From: an uncultured Eubacteriales bacterium
GTDB taxonomy: Bacteria > Bacillota > Clostridia > Oscillospirales > Ruminococcaceae
DNA length: 7,337 nucleotides
Assembly (NCBI GenBank): GCA_902493155.1
Contig: CABUOE010000110.1
Span: 1 to 7,337 of the forward strand
Direction of reading: 5' to 3'
Shown here: positions 1-5,959 of the stretch, one piece after another
Layout: each line of letters begins with the position of its first letter
Position numbering within the stretch: the stretch's first letter is position 1
Notes under the pieces: generated by a model
What the model was told of the DNA's origin: nothing
Seen by the model: the letters and a program-made list of their open reading frames with translations, nothing else
Databases searched by the model: none
Program-made: the position numbers and the translations under genes

Positions 1-1041
1 CCTGCCAGTCCGGAAAGCTCCGAGATCCCGGCCCGGACCCGAGTTCCCCAGTACGCCGACCTGACGGCTACCGACCCCAACACGCCCACCAGCCATCCGC
101 TGCCCCGGAATCCCCGGGGGCGGCAATCGGAAGTGTCCCTCCGGGAACAGAATATCGCGCGGGTTGCCTCGGAAGATCAGGCAAATCCTGGAATAGAGCA
201 GAATCGGACGGCCAACACGCCGCCGGTAAATCCTGATGTTTTTGTCACTCCCTCAGTGCTCCGTTCCGGCAACGACGGCATGGAGGTTTCGCCCAACGGT
301 GCGGCGGTCTCACCCCAACTGATGCGGGATCTGGAGGCGGCTTCCCGGCTTTTGAACGAGGAAGCGGCCTCCAGATCCGCCCCCGGAATCGAGAATTTCC
401 GCAACTCGGAGCTTATGAGCCGCCTGAGCGCCACCGGAATGAACAGACCTGCGCCTGACAGTACTGTCGGCAACCTGCCCAACGCCTTTTCCAGCGGGCA
501 GGAGATGCCTTCCATGCCAGAGAACGACATGCAAGCCCTGTCAGCGCCCTCAGAACGGCCGCAAGCCGCCGTATCGGGGCAGGAGAGCACCGTTCAGCCA
601 AACGGTGTCTACCAGACCGAATCGGATTACCCCGTCCGGGAACAGGAGGACTGGGAATCGGATGAGGCCACTATCACCGTCTACGCTTACACCGCCCGGC
701 AGGGACTGCCCGTTCCGGACGCCGATGTGACCATCAGCCGGGTCTTCGAGGGCCGGCCGGTGCTCCATTTCTTCACCAGTACCGGAATCAGCGGGGAAAC
801 GGTGCCCCGAGGCGTTCCGGCCCCTCCCAGAGAGTGGACACAGTCTCCCGGCTACGAACATCCTTACGCCAGTTACAGCATTCAGGTGGATGCTCCCGGC
901 TACTATACCGTTGAGAATATAAACGTCCCCGTTTTTGGAGGGGAAGCCTCTATCCAGCCTGTGGAGATGATCCCCATCCCCGAAAACGAAAAATTTATTC
1001 GGGAAAAGGTGGTTCGTGAAAGCGAACCGGCTGAACTGTAA
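1..1041 (+). CDS. SleC-type pro-domain protein with long disordered N-terminal region (5' partial)
   Basis: The frame is open from base 1 to the TAA at 1039-1041 (346 residues visible), so the gene begins upstream. A GTG at 133 has no good ribosome binding site and is unlikely to be the start. Residues 1 to about 220 are rich in Pro, Ser, Ala, Asn and Glu with no hydrophobic core and look disordered; EAASR occurs twice near residues 114-124. Residues about 223-325 form a beta-rich, carboxypeptidase-regulatory-like domain (ITVYAYTARQG, LPVPDADVTI, PYASYSIQVDAPGYY, IQPVEMIP). Its pattern matches, from memory, the N-terminal pro-domain of SleC from C. difficile and C. perfringens. That pro-domain keeps SleC inactive until Csp proteases remove it. 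The protein has no cysteine and only two lysines (K331, K336), against about 24 arginines. The next gene encodes the matching catalytic half. Inferred role: a separately encoded pro-domain or chaperone for the cortex enzyme. The domain match is fairly secure; the role is inference. Confidence 0.8.
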   Translation, partial: PASPESSEIPARTRVPQYADLTATDPNTPTSHPLPRNPRGRQSEVSLREQNIARVASEDQANPGIEQNRTANTPPVNPDVFVTPSVLRSGNDGMEVSPNGAAVSPQLMRDLEAASRLLNEEAASRSAPGIENFRNSELMSRLSATGMNRPAPDSTVGNLPNAFSSGQEMPSMPENDMQALSAPSERPQAAVSGQESTVQPNGVYQTESDYPVREQEDWESDEATITVYAYTARQGLPVPDADVTISRVFEGRPVLHFFTSTGISGETVPRGVPAPPREWTQSPGYEHPYASYSIQVDAPGYYTVENINVPVFGGEASIQPVEMIPIPENEKFIREKVVRESEPAEL

Positions 1042-1042
1042 G

Positions 1043-1062
1043 AAAGGAGCGTGAGGCAAATG
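1043..1062 (+). promoter_or_regulatory. Ribosome binding site that sets the start of the SleC catalytic gene
   Basis: AAAGGAG lies at 1043-1049, just after the TAA of the upstream gene (1039-1041). An in-frame GTG at 1051 is only one base from it, too close to be used. The ATG at 1060 is 10 bases away and gives the start MTGVPYIPRY. The stop codon, ribosome binding site and ATG are all in the same frame, so only one stop codon interrupts an otherwise continuous reading frame. Confidence 0.75.
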
Positions 1063-2469
1063 ACCGGAGTTCCCTATATTCCCCGATACATTACCGTTCA
1101 CCTGGGAAGGCCCGACGCCTACGCCCAGAACGTAACAGTCACTTTTCCCGATTATATCAAAAACGTGGCCTCCAGCGAGATTTACCCCACCTGGCCCAAT
1201 AATTCGCTCAGAGCCAATATCTACGTCCAGGTGACCTTTGCTTTAAATCGCATCTATACCGAATGGTATCGGAGCCGGGGCTATGATTTCGACATCACAA
1301 ACTCCACCCAATTCGACCAAAAGTACATCCACGGCCGCGATATCTTCCAAAGCGTCTCCACCATCGTCGACGAGCTGTTTAATGACTACATCCGCCGACA
1401 GGGTTTTGTGGAGCCGCTGTTCGCCCAGTTCTGCAACGGCACTACCGTCACCTGCAATGGTCTGTCTCAGTGGGGAACGGTAGATTTGGCGCGGCAGGGT
1501 TACACTCCATACGAAATGTTACAGTATTATTACGGCAACAACATCGACATCGTCTTTAACGCCCCTGTAGACCTGATAACCGGCTCCTACAGCGGTACGC
1601 CCCTGCAGCGGGGCTCCACCGGCAACGATGTGCGGACGCTGCAGGTGCGCCTCAACCGGATTTCCACCAACTATCCCGCTATCCCGAAAATCTACCCGGT
1701 GGACGGTATTTTCGGCCCCAAAACTGAGTCCGCCGTCAAGGCGTTCCAACGTGTGTTCGGCCTCACACAGGACGGCATCGTGGGAAAGGCCACCTGGTAT
1801 AAGCTATCTTATCTCTATGTGTCGGTAAAGCGTTTGGCGGAGCTGGATTCCGAGGGAATCACCCTGGGCGAGCTCTCCAAACAGTACCCCGACGCCATAA
1901 AAGAAGGAGATACCGGCGACAAGGTACGGAATCTGCAGTTTTTGTTGGGCATGGTGGCCAACTTCAACGAAGAAGTGCCGCCCATTAACGTGGACGGAGT
2001 ATTCGGCAAGGAGACCAAACGGGCGGTTATCGCTTTCCAGAAGTCCTACGGCCTGCCGCCTGATGGAATCGTGGGAGATCGAACCTGGGATGAAATTTGG
2101 CGGGCTTACCAGGGAGTCTTGAACGTTCTGCCGGCAAACTACCTGGGTAAGGGCCCCGCCACTTATCCCGGCACGCCGCTGCGCCAAGGGAGCAGCGGGG
2201 AGGCAGTCGTGGAGCTCCAGACCTACCTGTCCTTCCTGTCGGGAGCTTTTCCGGCCATTCCGCAGATTCCTGTCACGGGAGTGTTCGGCGAGGAAACTAA
2301 AAACGCCGTCCGCATCTTCCAGTCGATGATGGGCCTGCCAGTGGACGGTATTGTCGGCGCTGAAACCTGGGATGCAATCGCCAGCCTGTATGAAGATGTG
2401 CGAATGGGCCAGGTCAAACAGGAGGGCCAGTTCCCGGGTTACGAGTTGACTGAAAGGCCCGCTGAATAA
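1060..2469 (+). CDS. sleC: SleC-like spore cortex lytic transglycosylase with three peptidoglycan-binding domains
   Basis: Predicted to cut the glycan strands of spore cortex peptidoglycan during germination. The 469-residue protein starts at ATG 1060. Residues about 10-165 match the catalytic domain of clostridial SleC, related to SpoIID/LytB: YIKNVASSEIYPTWP (residues 32-46) with the likely catalytic Glu40, then FALNRIYTEWYRSRGYDF, a cysteine pair C125/C132 and LSQWG (135-139). Three PG_binding_1 domains follow at about 179-253, 279-353 and 371-446, each with the pattern VDGIFG...AV..FQ...GL..DGIVG..TW. As far as I recall, characterised SleC proteins have a single such domain, so the tail here is expanded. 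There is no signal peptide, as expected for a mother-cell spore protein. The start falls near the N-terminus of mature, protease-activated SleC; the pro-domain is encoded by the gene upstream. A plain structural PG-binding protein is unlikely, given the conserved Glu40 motif. Confidence 0.88.
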   Translation: MTGVPYIPRYITVHLGRPDAYAQNVTVTFPDYIKNVASSEIYPTWPNNSLRANIYVQVTFALNRIYTEWYRSRGYDFDITNSTQFDQKYIHGRDIFQSVSTIVDELFNDYIRRQGFVEPLFAQFCNGTTVTCNGLSQWGTVDLARQGYTPYEMLQYYYGNNIDIVFNAPVDLITGSYSGTPLQRGSTGNDVRTLQVRLNRISTNYPAIPKIYPVDGIFGPKTESAVKAFQRVFGLTQDGIVGKATWYKLSYLYVSVKRLAELDSEGITLGELSKQYPDAIKEGDTGDKVRNLQFLLGMVANFNEEVPPINVDGVFGKETKRAVIAFQKSYGLPPDGIVGDRTWDEIWRAYQGVLNVLPANYLGKGPATYPGTPLRQGSSGEAVVELQTYLSFLSGAFPAIPQIPVTGVFGEETKNAVRIFQSMMGLPVDGIVGAETWDAIASLYEDVRMGQVKQEGQFPGYELTERPAE

Positions 2470-2487
2470 GATGGAGGTGCATGAAAC

Positions 2488-3027
2488 ATGCCATATGCCC
2501 GCGACAATCATCAGGAAAACGTAATGGAGCTGCAAAACTATCTGCGCACCATTTCCCGTTTTCGCAACAACATTCCATTGATCATACCTGACGGCATTTT
2601 TGGCCCTGAGACCACTGATACCGTCAAGGCGTTTCAGGCCGCCTATAGCCTGCCCCAGACCGGCGTCGTTGACGAAGCGACCTGGGACGCCATCTATCGG
2701 GAGTACCTTCAGGTTGCTGCCGAAACGGCCCAGCCGGTCTGTGTGCAGGCCTACCCGTCGCCGGATTTCAAAGTGGGGCCGGGGGCCTCCGGAGAAAAGG
2801 TCTATTTTCTCCAGCTGATGCTCATCAGCTTAGGCAACCACTTCCACAACATCCCTCCTGTGACTTTGTCGGGCCGCTACGAGGACGACACCGAGGCCGC
2901 CGTCAAGAAAGTCCAGGAAAAGTCCGGTCTGCCGGAGACTGGGGCAGTGGACAATTTCACCTGGAATTCCATCGCGAGGGCCTACAATATTTTCAGCAAG
3001 CCCATTTACCCCATTGTGGCGAAATAG
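2488..3027 (+). CDS. Small protein of two peptidoglycan-binding domains
   Basis: The 179-residue product consists almost only of two PG_binding_1-type domains, at about residues 8-78 and 95-168. The first keeps the consensus (PDGIFGPET, VKAFQAAY, TGVVDEATWDAI). The second is worn: the DGIFG element reads SGRYED and FQ is replaced by VQ. There is no catalytic domain, signal peptide or membrane segment. GGAGGTG at 2473-2479, eight bases before ATG 2488, fixes the start; an ATG at 2481 is out of frame. The gene follows the sleC-like gene by 18 bases and is in the same frame, so the two are probably cotranscribed. The domains resemble those at the end of the SleC-like protein and may derive from it. 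Likely role: a cortex-binding accessory or adaptor protein in the spore; this is inferred from context only. Confidence 0.85.
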   Translation: MPYARDNHQENVMELQNYLRTISRFRNNIPLIIPDGIFGPETTDTVKAFQAAYSLPQTGVVDEATWDAIYREYLQVAAETAQPVCVQAYPSPDFKVGPGASGEKVYFLQLMLISLGNHFHNIPPVTLSGRYEDDTEAAVKKVQEKSGLPETGAVDNFTWNSIARAYNIFSKPIYPIVAK

Positions 3028-3080
3028 GAAAGCTCAAAACCCGAACTTCTTGTCATAAGAGGTTCGGGTTTTGAGCTTTC
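3028..3080. terminator. Long perfect hairpin between convergent genes, probable bidirectional terminator
   Basis: Bases 3028-3046 are the exact reverse complement of 3062-3080 (19 bp). Pairing continues inward through one G-T wobble and four more pairs (3047-3051 with 3057-3061) to a five-base loop, GTCAT, giving a stem of about 24 bp. It begins directly after the TAG of the two-domain gene and ends one base before the stop codon of the convergent AraC-like gene. There is no free T-run after the stem on either strand; T-rich stretches lie inside the arms (GGGTTTTGAGCTTTC). Position argues for a shared terminator, although the form is not classical. Confidence 0.7.
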
Positions 3081-3081
3081 G

Positions 3082-3789
3082 TTACCGCTTCCGCACCGGT
3101 ACGGCAATGGCTGCGCCTTTTGCCGCCTCTGCGCCAAAGTTAAAGAAAGGGGCGGCGTCGGGCGCCCGCTCATAGCCGAACTTTTCGTAATCGTACCGCT
3201 CTGCCGCCCGGAAGGCGCAGCCGATGGCCATGCCAAAATCCTCCTCGCGCTCAAAGGGCTCGGTCTGAAAATAGAGTAGGGTACAAGGGGGAAGGTCTGC
3301 GAGTTCATAGCCTTCGGGGATTTTGCCGTCGTAATCGGCGGGAAGCTCCACTCCGGCGGCCACAGGGGAGAAGCCGGCTTTTTGCAGGAAAGGCGGAAGC
3401 TCCAAAATAGCGGCGGTGTCGAATTTTTCGGGGATGCTGTCCAAAAGCCCATTCCAGTCGCAGCCTTTTTCCTGACAGAAGGACCAGTAATCGGAAGCGT
3501 TTACTGAACGCAGAAACATAAGCTTGCGTTTGGGGCGTTCCACCGGAGTGACCATGCAGAGCAGTTCTTTTGTTTCCATTTTGTTTTCCTCCTCTGGATG
3601 AAGATGGTTATAGTAGTGGGTGACGGGATACTGAATAAAGAGCGGGACGGCCACAGGTTTTTTCCGGTAGCTGCTGGGGGTTACGTCAAAGGAGCGGGCA
3701 AAGGCCCGCATGTAGCCCTCGTGGCTGTCGAAGCCGGAATCCAGCGCAATTTCTAAAACGGAGGCTCCTTTTTCCCACAGCTTTCTCAC
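3082..3789 (-). CDS. 5'-truncated AraC-family regulator with GyrI-like effector domain (possible pseudogene)
   Basis: From GTG 3789 the product has 235 residues. Residues 1-45 are the second helix-turn-helix of an AraC-type DNA-binding domain (VLEIALDSGFDSHEGYMRAF, then FDVTPSSYRK). Residues about 71-235 are a GyrI-like small-molecule binding domain (VERPKRKLMFLRSV, YWSFCQEKGCDW, ELADLPPCTLLYFQ). Family-like sequence continues upstream of the GTG in the same frame for 26 codons (VFREFLGETPLEYVKKIRL) to a TGA at 3868-3870. Those codons contain no ATG, GTG or TTG. The first helix-turn-helix, roughly 35-45 residues, is missing altogether. Whole relatives have about 290 residues, and AraC proteins normally need both helix-turn-helix units to bind DNA. 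An internal ATG at 3579 behind AGAGGAGG could express the effector domain alone. The domain identity is firm; activity as a regulator is doubtful. Confidence 0.75.
   Translation of the reverse strand: MRKLWEKGASVLEIALDSGFDSHEGYMRAFARSFDVTPSSYRKKPVAVPLFIQYPVTHYYNHLHPEEENKMETKELLCMVTPVERPKRKLMFLRSVNASDYWSFCQEKGCDWNGLLDSIPEKFDTAAILELPPFLQKAGFSPVAAGVELPADYDGKIPEGYELADLPPCTLLYFQTEPFEREEDFGMAIGCAFRAAERYDYEKFGYERAPDAAPFFNFGAEAAKGAAIAVPVRKR
3577..3595 (-). promoter_or_regulatory. Strong internal ribosome binding site ahead of the GyrI-like domain
   Basis: On the minus strand AGAGGAGG (3595-3588) lies eight bases before ATG 3579. This ATG starts METKELLCMV exactly at the border between the AraC helix-turn-helix part and the GyrI-like domain, and would give a free-standing 165-residue effector-binding protein. 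No other candidate start in this gene has a site of this quality. The linker region reads HPEEENK in the long form, so the site could also be a chance product of Glu-Glu-Glu codons. Confidence 0.5.
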
Positions 3790-3917
3790 GCTGTCGGTGA
3801 GCCGGATCTTTTTGACGTATTCCAGCGGCGTTTCGCCGAGAAATTCCCGAAAGACCCCTTGTTCATCTCATCAACTCCACTATTAGTATAAAGGGTTCGG
3901 AAAATGGTTTCTTGATT

Positions 3918-4490
3918 TTATTGGACAAAATCCGGATTTCCGGCGGTCAGCATAAAATCGCGGATGTACTGCGTGATGTCCCGGTCGAACCGTTCGTTCA
4001 ATTCCTCGTCGAACGCGGGGTTCAGGAAAGGATAATTCGGCTCTGTAAAAGAGTACCCATCATCCATCAAATATTTCTGCCACAGGATTTTCAACCCCGT
4101 ATCGTCCACAATTTTGCAGGAACAGTAACAAAAGATAGAGGTTGGCTTGTTCTTTAGGGGCTTATTTTCCGTGAGATAGCAGGAGCCTAACAGCTTTTCC
4201 ATGAGCGCCGTAAATTTTGACGGATACGGACAATAAGCGGGGACGACGATCATGTTCCTATCAGCGGAGACGAGCCTCGCCTGAATTTCCTCGAAATCGT
4301 CGCCGAACAGACACCGATGTTCTGATTTTATCACGCATCCCGGACAGTCCTGTTTGCAGTGGGTGATCTCATAGTCCGCCATCTCGATAAAATCATACTC
4401 GTGGGGCAAGGGGAGGGAGAGAAGCATCTGCTTGATTTCCTCGTGCTTTCCGCCGTGGCGGTTTGATGCGAATAGTACGGCAATCTTCAT
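3918..4490 (-). CDS. Flavodoxin-fold NAD(P)H-dependent FMN reductase / iron-sulfur flavoprotein-like protein
   Basis: The 190-residue protein has the start of a flavodoxin fold: a beta strand MKIAVLFAS, then a loop S9-N-R-H-G-G-K that would hold the FMN phosphate, then a helix. The segment HCKQDCPGCVIKSEHRCLFGDD (C45, C49, C52, C60) matches the CxGCxxC...C...DD segment of the NADPH-dependent FMN reductase family, in which some members bind a 4Fe-4S cluster. VVPAYCPYPSKFTALMEKL is the usual segment at the flavin ring and dimer contact. It probably moves electrons from NAD(P)H through FMN to an unknown acceptor in the cytoplasm. AAAAGGAG at 4506-4499, eight bases before ATG 4490, supports the start. 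The gene has its own promoter, divergent from the lipoprotein gene, and the truncated AraC gene lies downstream in the same direction. Confidence 0.82.
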   Translation of the reverse strand: MKIAVLFASNRHGGKHEEIKQMLLSLPLPHEYDFIEMADYEITHCKQDCPGCVIKSEHRCLFGDDFEEIQARLVSADRNMIVVPAYCPYPSKFTALMEKLLGSCYLTENKPLKNKPTSIFCYCSCKIVDDTGLKILWQKYLMDDGYSFTEPNYPFLNPAFDEELNERFDRDITQYIRDFMLTAGNPDFVQ

Positions 4491-4535
4491 AGGCCATTCT
4501 CCTTTTCATTCGACCAGTTTTGTTTCATTATATTC

Positions 4536-4564
4536 ATTATAAAACAGAACGCCCCGTCCGTCAA
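4536..4564 (-). promoter_or_regulatory. Sigma-A promoter of the flavodoxin-fold gene
   Basis: On the minus strand TTGACG (4564-4559) is followed after 17 bases by TATAAT (4541-4536), about 45 bases before the start codon at 4490. A second TATAAT copy lies at 4532-4527 but has no good -35 partner at the right distance. Spacing and sequence are close to consensus. Confidence 0.75.
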
Positions 4565-4570
4565 AGGCCA

Positions 4571-4609
4571 TTTGGTGGAAAAATATGAAGGATTACCGTT
4601 GACACCAAA
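4571..4609. promoter_or_regulatory. Possible operator between the divergent promoters
   Basis: TTTGGTG (4571-4577) and its exact reverse complement CACCAAA (4603-4609) flank 25 bases. The right copy overlaps the -35 box of the lipoprotein promoter. Nearby are an imperfect 13-base palindrome at 4562-4574 (CAAAGGCCATTTG), GGATTACC at 4590-4597, and the near-palindrome GGATAATCC at 4610-4618 between the -35 and -10 boxes. Short inverted repeats occur by chance, so the operator call is weak, but the placement suits a repressor site. Confidence 0.3.
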
Positions 4610-4627
4610 GGATAATCCCGGTATGAT
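4599..4627 (+). promoter_or_regulatory. Sigma-A promoter of the lipoprotein gene
   Basis: A perfect TTGACA (4599-4604) is followed after 17 bases by TATGAT (4622-4627). Transcription should begin near 4634, leaving a leader of under 30 bases before ATG 4661. It points away from the flavodoxin-gene promoter, with 34 bases between the two -35 boxes. Confidence 0.85.
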
Positions 4628-4660
4628 AAAAGTATCCGATTACAGAAAGGAAGTTTGACC

Positions 4661-5728
4661 ATGAAAAAAACCATATCTCTCATTCTGGCATCCGCTCTGG
4701 TATTGAGCCTTTCCTCCTGTTCTTCCAATACTGGAAAAACAGATTCCTACGAACTCAGCGGGGAAGCGAAGAAGGCATTTGAGACGCTCAAACCCGATGA
4801 CCGTGCCGATGATTTGCTCCAATTGTTCGCTACTTTGGATAAGCTCCACTACGAAGACGCAGAAACCCTGAAAACCGAACTGCAGTCGGTTGTGGACACT
4901 GCCGAAAAATATAGTATCGCCGATGATTTAAACGCCAAAACTCTGCTGGAAAATCCCAGCGAGGAAAAGGACAGCCCCAGTCTCAGCAATTTCCAGGAAA
5001 CCGGTCTTCAGCTGGACAAGGAAAAAATCTTCTATTCTATCCTGCCTGACCTTTACGCCGACAAAACCGCTGCCGATAAAACCCTGAACGGCGAAAAAGA
5101 AGCTATTATCGCCGCTGCGGAAGCAAAAGGCTATGAACTTACTACGGGAAGCCACCTGGCTTCCGGACTTCTCAAGGACAATGAAGCGAACAGCTACAAG
5201 AGTTTTTCCTTCCAGTGGGATAAAGACAGCAAGCTCGTGAATGCCGTGATTGTTGCTGAGCACCTGGATCTTGTGCCCGAGTTGGAAGAGGAATTCAAGC
5301 AGTTTGGCCCGCCGGAACAGCTGGAAAAAACCGCCGGAAACCACGCGGTCTGGCTCAGTCAGCTCACTGTCTCGGAACACCCCGTTTTGTCCCAGATTTA
5401 CTCCGTGGAGGAGCAGGCGACCTTGCAGGAGTTTTTCCAGAAGGTGGACTCCGACTACATCTACGAAAAGAGCGAAATCGACGGGCAGCTGGACGGCTAC
5501 CCGGTACTGGACTGGAGCATTAACTTCGCCGGAACGGTTCTCAACTTCAACGGCCCGGTCTATGAGCTGACTATAACAGTGGAACCGGCGGACTTTGGCA
5601 GCAGCAGCTACCAGATGGGCCTTGTCGAGCTGGAAAAGGCCTTTGTAGGCGGTGAAACTTATCAGAATGGGTTCCACACGGCAGCCCTCGATTTGGAAGA
5701 CGAACTGAAAACCTTGAAAGCAGAGTGA
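4661..5728 (+). CDS. Lipoprotein of unknown function
   Basis: The 355-residue precursor begins MKKTISLILASALVLSLSSC, a lipoprotein signal peptide with a basic tip, a hydrophobic core and the lipobox L17-S18-S19-C20. The mature protein would be attached by a lipid on C20 to the outer face of the membrane. The start at ATG 4661 is chosen over an in-frame TTG at 4655: AAAGGAAG at 4646-4653 fits it better and the signal peptide begins there. The mature part is acidic, rich in Lys, Glu, Leu and Ser, with no other cysteine and no second membrane segment. The first half looks helical. The second half has beta-like segments (YPVLDWSINFAGTVLNF, VYELTITVEPADFG). I recognise no family. It is a single-gene unit with its own strong promoter, divergent from the flavodoxin-fold gene, and no clear intrinsic terminator follows it. 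Confidence 0.85.
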   Translation: MKKTISLILASALVLSLSSCSSNTGKTDSYELSGEAKKAFETLKPDDRADDLLQLFATLDKLHYEDAETLKTELQSVVDTAEKYSIADDLNAKTLLENPSEEKDSPSLSNFQETGLQLDKEKIFYSILPDLYADKTAADKTLNGEKEAIIAAAEAKGYELTTGSHLASGLLKDNEANSYKSFSFQWDKDSKLVNAVIVAEHLDLVPELEEEFKQFGPPEQLEKTAGNHAVWLSQLTVSEHPVLSQIYSVEEQATLQEFFQKVDSDYIYEKSEIDGQLDGYPVLDWSINFAGTVLNFNGPVYELTITVEPADFGSSSYQMGLVELEKAFVGGETYQNGFHTAALDLEDELKTLKAE

Positions 5729-5869
5729 CGTCCTTTTATGAAAGACATTTGTATGCCGAATAACACCTTGCGCGGTCAATAGGTAAAAAAATTGTCTTGT
5801 TTTTGCCAAAATAAAGCAAAATGCCCAAAAGCCTTTCCAAAAATACGTTTTTTTCCTATGCAGAAAAAT

Positions 5870-5898
5870 TTGCAAAATCATGTACAAATCGTTATAAT
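5870..5898 (+). promoter_or_regulatory. Sigma-A promoter of the PRPP synthetase gene
   Basis: TTGCAA (5870-5875) and TATAAT (5893-5898) are separated by 17 bases. The A- and T-runs just upstream (5840-5869) could act as an UP element. The predicted start near 5905 gives a leader of about 55 bases. A small hairpin, CAGTA-CGT-TACTG (5911-5923), lies close to the 5' end of the transcript. The rest of the 231-base spacer after the lipoprotein gene (5729-5869) is AT-rich with only weak A/T hairpins, such as TTTTGC/GCAAAA near 5802-5822. Confidence 0.75.
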
Positions 5899-5959
5899 AT
5901 GATGTAGAAACAGTACGTTACTGGCAAAATACGTCTGAAAATGGAAGGGGAATGCTTAC

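Noticed and set aside
133..135. GTG as start of the pro-domain gene
   Set aside because: There is no proper ribosome binding site, and the same Pro-rich coding frame continues to base 1 without a stop.
550..2535. Long minus-strand frames opposite the pro-domain and SleC-like genes (550-1101, 1804-2535)
   Set aside because: They are antisense shadows of conserved + strand domains, with no ribosome binding site or motif.
1591..3003. Repeated DNA as a CRISPR array or tandem DNA repeat
   Set aside because: The repetition is at protein level (PG-binding domains about 75 residues long); the DNA copies are diverged and there are no short identical repeats with spacers.
5802..5822. TTTTGC/GCAAAA hairpin as terminator of the lipoprotein gene
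   Set aside because: The stem is only six pairs, mostly A-T, in an A/T-rich spacer where such pairs are expected by chance, and no T-run follows.
4928..5887. 319-codon open frame on the minus strand opposite the lipoprotein gene
   Set aside because: It overlaps a gene with a promoter, ribosome binding site and signal peptide; its product has no recognisable motif.
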